Shown here piece after piece: positions 1 to 9,179 of a stretch of 64,000 nt of DNA. The stretch spans positions 806,001 through 870,000 of the forward strand of contig JAPFFF010000052.1 of the NCBI GenBank assembly GCA_039105265.1, written 5' to 3'. The DNA comes from Tritrichomonas musculus (lineage: Eukaryota; Parabasalia; Tritrichomonadida; Tritrichomonadidae). Under the pieces are notes generated by a model. It saw only the letters and a list, made by a program, of their open reading frames with translations. It was not told where the DNA came from and ran no database searches. Numbering within the stretch: the first letter of the stretch is position 1; each line of letters starts with the position of its first letter. The translations under genes and the position numbers were made by a program.

Positions 1-122
1 ATAACTTGAATGTCAAACGTGATATTAATAAAGCAATTCAATTTTAACTATGTTGCAATAAATCTTGGCATCAGTTAATGTATTTTTTATCTATTCAAAA
101 CCATCTAAATCTTTTTATTTTA

Positions 123-402
123 CAGTTATGTATAAAATATTGGAGCAGTATAAAAAGTTGAAGCACTTTTTTGACAAATTTTCTCTTCTTCTTCATTCGA
201 AAAATTCACTGACTTTAGTCTAATATAAAAATGACATAGTTATTTATAAAAAGTATTAAACGCTTAGCATTTTGGTATATTTTACTTTTGGATAACTTTA
301 ATATATGATGAGAAAAAAATTGATTTTTGAAAAAAAATTTTGAAAATTTGTTAAAAAAGTGCTTCAACTTTTTATACTGCTTCAATATTTTATACATAAC
401 TG
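123..402. repeat. TA-flanked MITE (Tc1/mariner-like)
   Basis: The first and last ~60 bases are inverted copies of one another with only a few differences; both ends read CAGTTATGTATAAAATATTG inward. TA lies directly outside each end (121-122 and 403-404), as expected of a Tc1/mariner insertion. The inside has no credible gene. The end sequence is related to a solo end at 3426-3476. A non-autonomous derivative of a mariner-type element is the simplest reading. Confidence 0.75.
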
Positions 403-714
403 TAATGTTTTTATGCATTTTTGTTATTTTTAACTTGTTTTTTATAAAAAAAATTGGCTCTGTTGCTATTTTTACGGAATGATAGATTAATCTATTTTTT
501 TCTCACTAATATTAGTTTATTAAACTTTTTCAGTTTTTTTCTCATGAATGATATTTTTAACTTTTTTGCTAAAGATTGAACATATTATTCAAAAAAAGAA
601 TTACTATAGATAAAAGTACTATAGGAAATTGTATTCATTCAAAAAATTACTATAGTAAAAATATGTATTCAAATAATATGAAGTGAGATGATATGTTGGC
701 CTAATCAATTTATA

Positions 715-725
715 TCATTTCATTT
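715..725 (+). promoter_or_regulatory. Initiator-like box upstream of the cupin gene
   Basis: TCATTTCATTT fits the trichomonad initiator consensus TCAYTW and begins about 30 nt before the ATG at 747. This is a motif match only, in very AT-rich DNA, so it could be chance. Confidence 0.35.
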
Positions 726-746
726 TTATTTTTTGGTAAAGAATAA

Positions 747-1199
747 ATGTCAGTGAAAACAGTTGCAGAAGGAGCAAATTACACAGCTGTCAACATCGGA
801 AAACTCAGTGATTTGAACAAACATGAATTAAAAGGACCAGATGGAAAAGTCATGTGCACTGGAAAAGTCTTTTTAAGCCATGCAACAAAAATGACAGGAT
901 CAGAAATTTCATATACAACAATCCAACCAGGAGGTACAACTCCTTTCTTCCATCTTCATCACAAGCACGAAGAAGTTTATTTAATCATTTCAGGATCAGG
1001 TGAATATCAGATTGATGACATAGTCTTCCCAATCGAAGAAGGTTCAGTTGTTCGAGTTGGAACTGAAGCATGCAGAGGATTGAAGAACACAGGAAAAGTT
1101 CCATTAGTTTATCTTTGTGTTCAAACAACTGAAAATTCATACAAAGGAGATATTCCAAATGAATATGAAATCACAAAAACTGAACCAAAATTTCATTAA
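747..1199 (+). CDS. Small single-domain cupin protein
   Basis: The 150-aa product is a compact beta-barrel protein of the cupin superfamily. The first cupin motif is clear: after PGGTTPFF comes H69-L-H71, then E76 and a glycine at 83, matching HxH(x)4E(x)6G. In the second motif (PIEEG at 95-99, then GLKN) the position that normally carries the third metal-binding histidine reads as Arg110 in my alignment, so metal binding may be altered. There is no signal peptide or membrane segment. Bacteria use such stand-alone cupins as isomerases, dioxygenases or binding proteins; I cannot name a substrate. The gene is noticeably less AT-rich than its surroundings, which fits a gene acquired from bacteria, but that is inference. 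The ATG is well placed behind an AT-rich leader. Confidence 0.8.
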   Translation: MSVKTVAEGANYTAVNIGKLSDLNKHELKGPDGKVMCTGKVFLSHATKMTGSEISYTTIQPGGTTPFFHLHHKHEEVYLIISGSGEYQIDDIVFPIEEGSVVRVGTEACRGLKNTGKVPLVYLCVQTTENSYKGDIPNEYEITKTEPKFH

Positions 1200-1840
1200 T
1201 TAAACAATAAATTCCGAATCTTTATTTTATACTTGTATATTTTTTTTCAAATACAGCCTTTTAGGAATTATAATTTTTTTTTTAGAATTTTCCAGCAATT
1301 ACAGGTTACCTAATTTATTAAAATCAAAAATGATCGAGAAGACTGGTTAACAATCGAAATTATATGATTTTTAATTATTAATGTAATTTGTGGATTACAT
1401 TTGATATTTCTCCATTTGTCTCAACTTTAAGGACTATAATATTTTATTATATGTAAGATCAACCAGAGTTGTAAATATAAATAAAAATATTCATCAAACA
1501 CTTTGAAAAATGGCAATGAACAATAATAAGTTATATATAAAATCAAAAAACATGAAATAAGTAGAAAAAATATTAATATTATAAAAATTATATATTTAAT
1601 TTAAGGCAATTTATTCTTCAAACTTTTGAATATTCAATGAGCAAATAGAATATATTTTAAAAAAGTATTATATTTAAATTAATTTAAATAATATTACCTG
1701 CTCATTTAATACATTTACATCTATGCTTTTATCACAGAATATAAAAATATAAGACAAAGATATTTTAATTTTTTAAATTTAAATAACCTAACAAAAATTG
1801 AATTAAAGGTCAAAAAAAGACCACATTTTCAAAGTTCCTA
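1200..1840. other. AT-rich spacer
   Basis: I see no reading frame with protein character, no RNA gene and no convincing inverted repeat here. Homopolymer runs and short AT palindromes dominate. Confidence 0.6.
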
Positions 1841-3237
1841 ATGCAACAATATTTAAATCTGATGGAAGATATCCAAGATAACCTTCTACATTTTATTGAA
1901 AATGAAGAGGATGATAAAAGTGCCCTTGATTCATTTAACAAAATCATAAATCAAAATCATATTCTGGATAATAAAAATATAATGATAGAATTACTTTCTT
2001 TAATATCAGCAATTTCAAATTTTAAATGTCTCCCTCGAAATTTTGTCAATAAATTCGAGATTATTTTCCAAACTTTTAAAGATTCAATTCAAAAAAACTT
2101 TAATTCATATGAATTATTTCATATTTTCAAAAGAAACAAATTAATTCTATATATTCTTATTAAGCATGAAATACTAATAATAGATGAATGGTTAGTAGAA
2201 GAAATGATTGATGAAAGGTACGAGAAATACAAATTCAAGCAATTTTTCTTTCCTGAAATTAAAATTTTTTTAGATAACGCAAAAATCAATGAAATTGAAC
2301 CAGAGATAATTAAAATTGATGATTTTGAAAAGAAAAGAGAAAAATGTGAAAACGACAGTTATATTTGTCAAGTTATTCGGAACGATTCATTGGACCAATT
2401 TATTAAAATAAAAAATTCATTTGATTCAATGAAAATCAAAGATTCAATATTTGAAACTAATCGGTTATTAATGAAAAAAAGCATCACGATAACAAAATAT
2501 GCGGCTTTTTATGGCTCAATTAATATATTTAAATATTTTATCGTTAAAAAAATTGAATTGGAACCATCTTTATTGATTTATGCAATTCATTCAAATAATT
2601 CTGAAATTATTCATATTCTCGAAGAATTCTTTAATGACGATTATGTTAAAGAATGTTTTGCAGAATCAATAAAATGCTACAATTATGATTTGGCAAATTA
2701 TTTTGAACAAAAATGTGATGTTGATAATTCAATTTTTTTGAATGGAATCCGTTATCACAATTATTTATTTTTGCCAAAAATAGAAGAATTTCGGAATGAA
2801 ATTTATTTTTATTATTTGTGCAAATATAATTTTGTTAAAATTGTTGAGATTTTAATGAATGAACAAGACATAGATATAAAATATGAATATCAAGTTTTCT
2901 TTAACTTTATTTAAATAACATTATAAATTTATTTTGAAATAAAACACCTTTGCAAATTGCTGCCGAAAGAGAAAATAACGAAATTGTTTACTTACTTATT
3001 AGTCATAAAGGATTATATACCAAAGCCTTTAATAGATGCATTTTTCTAACTGAAATTGTTATTCCTCCTTCGGTGACAAAAATTGGAAGAAAAGCGTTTC
3101 AATTTTGTGAAAATTTGTATGAAATAACAATTCCTTCTTCCGTGACACATATTGAAAAATCAGCTTTTCATGGTTGCACTTCCTTGTCTGAAGTATCTTT
3201 TGAAAAGCCTTCTAATTTCTATAACGAATTTCTTTGA
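1841..3237 (+). pseudogene. Decayed DUF3447/ankyrin gene running into BspA-like repeats
   Basis: The first frame (1841-2914, 357 aa) has the trichomonad DUF3447 core: a CENDSYICQVIRND segment, then SIFETNRLL, AAFYGSINIFKY and IYAIHSNNSEIIHILEEF. These correspond step by step to the intact paralogue at 37431-39431. After a stop the homology resumes in another frame at about 2940 with an ankyrin piece (TPLQIAAERENNEIVYLL), which passes without a stop into two LRR_5/BspA units (SVTKIGRKAFQFCENLYEI and SVTHIEKSAFHGCTSLSEV). The second frame has no ATG of its own. Such ankyrin-BspA mixtures may be true chimeras in trichomonads, but the frame change and the missing C-terminus make this a broken copy. 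Role unknown; intact members are thought to be protein-interaction scaffolds. Confidence 0.7.
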
Positions 3238-3325
3238 CTGATGGAGGAATTATGATTTGCTTTAAACTTTCACATAGTTTAAAAGCTTCTATTCCAATTG
3301 AAACCATGTATTCAAATTCAAATTA
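3233..3325 (-). pseudogene. Inverted BspA-like LRR fragment
   Basis: Read on the minus strand this stretch gives one clean LRR_5/BspA unit (VSIGIEAFKLCESLKQII followed by IPPSVKEI). It abuts, in opposite orientation, the BspA units that end at 3237. It is too short to be a gene and is best taken as an inverted remnant of the same repeat family. Confidence 0.65.
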
Positions 3326-3425
3326 ATTTCAATTTTAAAATCAATTTTTTCTTTTAAATAAAGTAAATATTTTATTACTTTTTACTAAATTTAAATTTAT
3401 TAATTTATAGAATTTATAAATATAC

Positions 3426-3476
3426 AGTAGTTTATAAAAAGTAGCAGCGTAATATAAAGTGGTAGCACTTTTTTTT
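3426..3476. repeat. Solo mariner-type end
   Basis: TACAGTAGTTTATAAAAAGT, followed by a GCACTTTTTT block, follows the same pattern as the terminal repeat of the element at 123-402 (TACAGTTATGTATAAAATAT and later GCACTTTTTT). No partner end is visible nearby, so this looks like the remaining end of a decayed insertion. Confidence 0.5.
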
Positions 3477-3479
3477 TTA

Positions 3480-3760
3480 ATCATTTTTAATTAATCGATC
3501 AAGATCAATTAAAACAATGTTTTTATTATTATCAATCATGACATTATCAGGTTTCAAATCACAATAAATGTATCCATTATCATGAAAATATTTAAAAACA
3601 ATCATCAACTCAAAAATTATAATAATTATATCATTATAATTGAGTTCATTCTCTTCAATATTTTTTAAAGTTTTCCCATTGATGAATTCGGTAACATTAT
3701 ATTTTTTATTTTTATTTTTAACTATCCCATAAAAATTTGGTAAAAAGGGATGACAAATAT
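3480..3760 (-). pseudogene. Protein kinase catalytic-core fragment
   Basis: The minus strand encodes a kinase piece: NFYGIVK, a beta-5/hinge-like stretch (TEFINGKTLKNI), an alpha-E helix ending in FKYFHDNGYIY, the catalytic loop CDLKPDNVMID and a degraded VLIDLDRLI where DFG should stand. The N-lobe with the glycine loop and the C-lobe beyond the catalytic loop are absent. Trichomonads carry hundreds of such kinases and many fragments of them. It lies head to head with another kinase fragment on the plus strand. Confidence 0.7.
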
Positions 3761-3814
3761 TTGAATAATTATCTGTTTCTCTTTGAAATGCACTAAAATG
3801 GTTGGCCGCGAAGT

Positions 3815-4100
3815 TGGGATCATGCTATCATGCCAACACCCTACTATAATCAAATGTTTTGGATATTCGAAAGAAGATTTCTCTGCGAGAACAATGTTAC
3901 TATCATAATGGAACTTGCACAAAATGGGTCACTTTCAGAGCTCATCAAAAACCTCATGAATAGCAACGGACCAAGCGATTATACTAATACAACTCGACAA
4001 ATCATCATAGCAGGTGTTGCTCGAGGTATGAAGTATCTACATGACAACAGGATTATTCATAGGGATCTTATCAAATCAAAAATTTTATCTCTGATATCAA
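3815..4100 (+). pseudogene. TKL-type protein kinase fragment
   Basis: The open frame from 3830 contains a hinge region (IIMELAQNGSLSELIKNL), an alpha-E helix (GVARGMKYLHDN) and the start of the catalytic loop (RIIHRDL), typical of tyrosine-kinase-like kinases of trichomonads. Just upstream, a different frame reads PTIIKCFGYSKEDFS, which is the normal beta-4 region, so the coding sequence is shifted near 3880. It stops in AT-rich sequence straight after HRDL. A truncated, frame-broken host gene copy. Confidence 0.7.
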
Positions 4101-4151
4101 TAATGAATAAAAAAAAAAAGATCGGTTATCAATATTGAAAATTTTTTAACA

Positions 4152-4345
4152 ACGGTACTGCGATCGGATGTAAAGTGTCAAAAAATTGAGAGTAAAATTA
4201 AATAACCTGGAAATGCCTAAAAAATTATATAACAGTTAATTTTATATAATATAAAATCAAATTCTTTAAGGTTCTCCTTTCAAATTCAATATATAACAGT
4301 ACCGTTTTTTTTAACGTGTCAAAATTTTGTAAACTTTTTTAACTG
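4152..4345. repeat. Dispersed repeat with CGGTACTG ends
   Basis: ACGGTACTGCGAT at 4152 faces CAGTACCG at 4297, and the right side continues into AACGTGTCAAAATTTTGTAA. A copy of the right side lies inverted at 53272-53315, and a weaker relative lies at 6011-6065 (both copies also share ATTGAAAATTTTTTAAC). This is a small dispersed repeat family of unknown nature, possibly a decayed foldback element. Confidence 0.5.
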
Positions 4346-5289
4346 AAATAAATATTTAAATTTTGAAAAATATATTTATTTAAATAAACTAATTTTTCAT
4401 TTTTAAAAAATAATATATTTAATATAAAATAGCAAATTAAACAATTATTTACAAAGATATTTATCAAACAAAAATTGAACAAAGTCTTGTGAAATAAAAA
4501 AAAAGTAAACAGAAAAAATTATAAATAGTCATTGATCCAAATAACTCGATGCATGTCATATAGATATTATGGGGACATCTTGGATAGAACGAGTCATCTA
4601 AGATGAATTAAATGTATTGATTATATATGATTTAGTAATAATTTAAGTCGAATAGAATATTCTATTTTTTTGTATGAATTCATATAAAAAAGAGGAATTC
4701 TTTATAGTACATACAACTTTTTCAGAAGAAAATAATCGTCCATTTTTTCGAGCTTTATTTTACATAGAAAAAATTAAAAGTTCCTTGTATTTTTTATTGA
4801 TTTCTTAATTTATGCCATTTAGAGAATATGTTAAAGGCGAAATAATCGAAAATTTTCAAAAATGAGATTATTATTTAATTAATAAATCTTCTCAAAAATG
4901 GTTGATTTAGAGAATCAAATGGCTTGTTGGGCTTCCTAAATTGATAAAATTTAGGATTTAATGGTTAAAATCAATATTAAATAAGAAAACAAATATTTTT
5001 AAATTATTTTAAAGGAATAAAAAAAGCATGAATAGGGGGTCATGCTATTTTGTTTAAAAAATATTAATTTTAATTTCTCAAAAAGTTTATCTGGACCATA
5101 TATACATACAAAAAGTTCTCTGTGCTGCAGCACTGTGCTAAAAAATTACACCCTATAAAAAATGAAAAAAATTTTTTTGGTGAAAAATTTCCTTACTTAA
5201 GAAAATAAAATAAACTATTGAAATATTGAATTTTTGTATTATCGTTTTTGAAACAATTTTATGCCAGAAATTTTATATATAAAAAACTA
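4346..5289. other. AT-rich spacer
   Basis: No gene, RNA or clear repeat could be supported here. The only frames are short and of low-complexity composition. Confidence 0.55.
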
Positions 5290-5802
5290 ATGTCGAGTTA
5301 TAAAGTTAATCTTTTTGTTAAAGGGCAAAAAATGTCATCAATTGGAAATTTAACAGATGCACTTGCACATTACAGAAGCAAAGCTGGTGGAAGAGTTCCA
5401 GCCAACGAATCTCTAATCAATGAGATGAAAAATGATTCTACTTTCAAGAGCAATTTTGGTTCCAATGGCAGTGTAGTAAAAGGAATACAAAGTAAAATAC
5501 AAGAAGCGCTACGGAATGGTAACAGCATTGTTGAAAATGCACCTGGATCTCGTCGTGGAATGAATTGTGGCACACTTGGTTCTTATTCTGCTTCAATCGA
5601 GTACAAGCATCATGTTACACCTGGGAAAAACAGCGTCAAAATTAGATTATTTGGAAGTGATTGCTGGGATTTCGAGCCTTCTGATGCCCACAGCTGGTTT
5701 GGTAACCTTACAAAAGAAATTATTCCTGGAATGTTGGCTGGAGATGGGAAACCTTTTGATATTACATATGATTTTACAATCACCGTAGAAATAAACGCAT
5801 AA
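5290..5802 (+). CDS. Unrecognised protein with beta-rich C-terminus
   Basis: I do not recognise this product. From the ATG at 5290 it is 170 aa; an alternative in-frame ATG is at 5332 (MSSIGNLTDALAHYRSK). The N-terminal third is helical and charged. After a Gly/Asn-rich turn region the C-terminal half alternates hydrophobic and polar residues like an antiparallel sheet (GSYSASIEYKHHVTPGKNSV, then FGSDCWDFEP, and finally FDITYDFTITVEI). There is no signal peptide or transmembrane helix. The third-position composition and GC content are clearly coding and higher than the flanks. The stop is followed directly by A, giving the TAAA that serves as a polyadenylation signal in trichomonads. The C-terminal shape recalls bacterial secreted or polymorphic proteins, so lateral origin is possible, but this is only an impression. 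Confidence 0.6.
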   Translation: MSSYKVNLFVKGQKMSSIGNLTDALAHYRSKAGGRVPANESLINEMKNDSTFKSNFGSNGSVVKGIQSKIQEALRNGNSIVENAPGSRRGMNCGTLGSYSASIEYKHHVTPGKNSVKIRLFGSDCWDFEPSDAHSWFGNLTKEIIPGMLAGDGKPFDITYDFTITVEINA

Positions 5803-7649
5803 AACTCTCAATTCATTTGCATTCTTATTTCATTCTTTTTTAGATTGATATAATTTAAATATAAAACCAAAGAAAAATTATATCAATCTAAAAAAAAACT
5901 GAAATAAAACCATTTAAAAGTAATATCAATATCATATTTTTTAAGTTTTTTATAGGCTTGTTAAGTCTCGATTTTCGATATCGATATTTTTATTCATTAA
6001 TGAATAAAAATCAATATTGAAAATTTTTTAACGTATCAAATTTTGTAAACTTTTTTAACTGATAACTTCACATATCCGTTATAAAATTTAATAAAAACTG
6101 ATTATTTTATATAATAAGTAGAGTAGGTCAAAAAGAAATCCTGCCAATATTTAGGTCTATCTTTAAAATATATGATAGATACTATTGTAAACATTACATT
6201 AATGCTTTCTTGAGTCTATATGACTTACAGTTTTTGAGAAAAAAATTCAATTAAAATGAAGCATTATCTACAATTTTTAGGTTATTATTGATTATTACCA
6301 AATTTATAAAATGTAAAAAAATGTTTATATCAAAATTTTAGAAACTAAATTGAATCGAGAAAAGGAGTATCCAAGATATCACTACATTAATAAAATAGAG
6401 TGCTCATAAATTGCATTTTTTTTTTTTTTTTTTTTGAGAATATCAATATTCTCATCAATAAAAATCACACCTACCATAATATTGTTTATTTATTAATGAA
6501 TTCAAATATTTGAAAGAAATAATTGAAAAAAGTTCTTAGAACACATTTAATTTTTTAAATATATTGAAAAAATCCCACAATTTTTCCAAAATATTGAATT
6601 TATAAACCTAATATCCAGTTAAAATAATTATTAGCATAATATTATAATGTTTTTAAATGTTTCAATTACATATTTTATATAAGTTATCAACTATAAATAT
6701 TATTTATTAATAATAAGTAAAATATTCATATTATTTTTTGCAGTAATAGTCTTAAAATATTATTTTCTCATGCATTTGTTTATATAATGGTGTTATAAAA
6801 GGAAAATGATTAATAAAATTCAGGAAATATATATTTATTAAAATAATGATTAAAGATGAGATGATAATCTTCATATTGAGAATCAAATATTTCACATTTG
6901 CAAGTTATATTTTTTAATACCATTTTAAATAAAATTGTAAAAATAAATTCCTCAAAATTTTATTTAATAGGCTCTTAATCCTCATTATTATTAATTTATA
7001 CAAATATATATTAGTTTTCAATTATTTATGAGAACAAATATACTATTTTATAAATATTTTAAAAAAGAATAGTGAATATTAAAATAAATTAAGAATAATT
7101 TAAGGGGCATAGCAGAATTTTTAAACCCAATTAAAATGACGAATAACCAATTTGAGGAAATGATACTTAAAATTAATAAAATTTATAAGATTATAAATAT
7201 CATAAATATAATGAAATCAACCAATAATTAAATTATAATAAGAAAACATTGTTTTATTATTTTGCCTTTTATTTCAAAATATGACCTTTTTGATTCAAAT
7301 TTGAATTAATAGAATTATACAAATTTGAATTAATAGTATTATTGAAATTATATATATATAAGGCTGGTTGGCATACTGTATTTAAATGAAAAAATTGAAT
7401 AACATACAGAAAAAAATATTTCTTTTGTAAAAAAAAAACAATAAAATAATTACATACAGAAAAAAATATTATATTATATTAATTTTCCCCTCTTCTTTTA
7501 TTAAAGCAAATATATTATTAAATAATAATTATGAATTATAAAATAAATAATTCAAAAAATTAAAGTTATATATAAGTTTTTGGAAGATAGGTATTATTTA
7601 ACATTCTCAATTCAAAAATTTTGAATTCTTGAACTCTTTAAAATTTTAA
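5803..7649. other. Long AT-rich spacer
   Basis: This holds a decayed copy of the dispersed repeat (about 5990-6065), two imperfect hairpins around 5850-5900 (TATAATTTAA region against ATTATATCAATCTAAAAA) and a T tract near 6420. I found no coding remnant. Confidence 0.5.
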
Positions 7650-8576
7650 ATGAATAATAATAGTAATCATAATAATAAAATTGAAACAGAAATAAATGGT
7701 ATTGTATTTGAATTAGACAAATCCGAGCATACAGCCTCAATTATCCGAGCTTCTTGCACTGCAAAAAAAGTTTTGATTCCAAAATCAATACTATTTGATT
7801 CTGAGTATTATTCAATTATTTCAATCTTATCAAACTCATTTGCAAAAAATTCACTATTAGAAACCTTAGAATTTTGTTCAGATTCAGAAATTATGTCGAT
7901 ACATAAAAATGCATTTAAAAATTGTACTATTCGTTATTTAAGCATACCAAAAAGTATGGAAGAGCTTCAGAGTGGATGGTGTAAATATGTAAAATATTTA
8001 AATTGGATAACTATTGCTCCAAATAATGATATTTTTTGCTATTTTGATCAAAATATTATTTTAAGTAAGCATAATTCAAAAAGTGAAGAGTATGATACTG
8101 TTGTATTTGCAAGAAGAGATTTAATGAGTATTATTCTTCCATCTTTTATTAAAAATATTGCACCATTTTCATTTTCTTTTTGTACAAAACTTAAAACCAT
8201 AGAAATTACAAAAGATGCTCAAATTTTTTCAATAGGTAATTATGCTTTTGCTGAATCATCTGTTCAAGATATAATACTTCCAAATACTATTCAAATATTT
8301 GGGAAAGGATGGTGTAAAAATACTTTCAAATTAAAAAGAGTTCAAATAATTGACCTTAACGATAACTTTATTGATAATTTTGGTAAACAAAAAATTCTTG
8401 CTCAAAAGTTAATATCAAAAGATGGTCATTCATTTTTTGTTCTACAGTACGTGAATAACAAAATAAAGCGTATTATAATACCTGATTTTATAACGGTTCA
8501 TCTTTTAACTTTTACCAGTTCCCTCTTAAATTATGCTTTGCAATTACCTCCCATAAATGTCAAGGACAAACGTTAA
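7650..8576 (+). CDS. BspA-like leucine-rich repeat protein, 3' end replaced
   Basis: The 308-aa frame starts at an ATG followed by an Asn-rich leader (MNNNSNHNNK). It carries irregular LRR_5/BspA-type units, for example SIHKNAFKNCTIRYLSIP, SFIKNIAPFSFSFCTKLKTI and SIGNYAFAESSVQDIILP. Proteins of this family are extremely numerous in trichomonads; some are surface proteins, but this one shows no signal peptide or C-terminal membrane helix, so it is probably cytosolic or simply truncated. The LRR pattern stops at about codon 283 (near 8495). From there the DNA, in a different frame, encodes the tail of a helicase, so the last ~25 residues are out-of-frame readthrough. The gene therefore looks 3'-truncated by insertion or rearrangement. 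Confidence 0.65.
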   Translation: MNNNSNHNNKIETEINGIVFELDKSEHTASIIRASCTAKKVLIPKSILFDSEYYSIISILSNSFAKNSLLETLEFCSDSEIMSIHKNAFKNCTIRYLSIPKSMEELQSGWCKYVKYLNWITIAPNNDIFCYFDQNIILSKHNSKSEEYDTVVFARRDLMSIILPSFIKNIAPFSFSFCTKLKTIEITKDAQIFSIGNYAFAESSVQDIILPNTIQIFGKGWCKNTFKLKRVQIIDLNDNFIDNFGKQKILAQKLISKDGHSFFVLQYVNNKIKRIIIPDFITVHLLTFTSSLLNYALQLPPINVKDKR

Positions 8577-8770
8577 ACAAAGTCGCAATATGCATAGATG
8601 AACCTGCTTTTGCTCATGGAAGCTTTTATGTTGCAATGTCACGTGTTCGAAGTTTAAATGATATTATTTTTTTTGGGAAAGATTTTCCCGAAAATGGACC
8701 TATTTTGCATACTAATAATTTCATTTCAGATTTAAATTACAAAATTGATCATAATATTGTTGAAGAGTAA
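8498..8770 (+). pseudogene. C-terminal fragment of a Pif1/Helitron-type helicase
   Basis: In this frame the sequence reads QFPLKLCFAITSHKCQGQTL, then FAHGSFYVAMSRVRSL. These are the last conserved motifs (V and VI) of SF1B Pif1-like helicases, including the helicase part of Helitron RepHel proteins. A stop follows about 30 residues later, as in complete members. Nothing of motifs I-IV is present upstream, where a BspA-like gene lies instead. Whether it came from a Helitron, a large DNA virus or a cellular Pif1 cannot be decided from 90 codons. GC-rich hairpins follow within 400 bp. Confidence 0.75.
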
Positions 8771-8802
8771 GTATTTAATAATTTGATCAGAACATTTTAT
8801 TA

Positions 8803-8952
8803 GCCCTTCGGCGGTTTTGTAAAATACGGCTATTTGGTCGTTCATTGAATAGTTTATTTTACAAAATTTCTACGGCATAAAGCAAAAGTGCAACTTTTTG
8901 AATACTTTACATAAAAAAATCTTCAATTACGGCATACGGCCGAAAGGGATAA
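8803..8952. repeat. Inverted pair CCCTTCGGC / GCCGAAAGGG
   Basis: AGCCCTTCGGCGGTTTTGTA near 8803 is mirrored by TACGGCCGAAAGGG near 8938. The intervening 120 bases contain further CGGC/GCCG words, in otherwise AT-rich DNA. It directly follows the helicase fragment and may be the structured tail of the same element. Confidence 0.4.
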
Positions 8953-9147
8953 CATTTTATATTTTTAAATTTTTTTACTTATATAAAAAATTTATTAATT
9001 AATAAAATTAAATTATAATTCTTTTTTTTTTTTTTTTTACAAAGTATTATTATTAATTTTGAAAATAAAATATTTTTATTAAATTAATAATTAAAATAAT
9101 AATAAAAGACAGTAGATTTTGTCTTATAAAAACGGGTAACCGGGGGG

Positions 9148-9170
9148 TTTGGGGGGCGGAGCCCCCCAAA
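9148..9170. repeat. Perfect GC-rich hairpin
   Basis: TTTGGGGGGC, a GGA loop and GCCCCCCAAA form a perfect 10-bp stem in a region of about 20% GC. Such hairpins are common near ends of Helitrons and between genes of large DNA viruses. A canonical Helitron CTRR end is not found directly after it. Confidence 0.6.
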
Positions 9171-9179
9171 TTTCTTGTG

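Noticed and set aside
8498-9170. A complete Helitron
   Set aside because: Only the last helicase motifs are present and neither a 5' TC end nor a CTRR end after the hairpin is visible.
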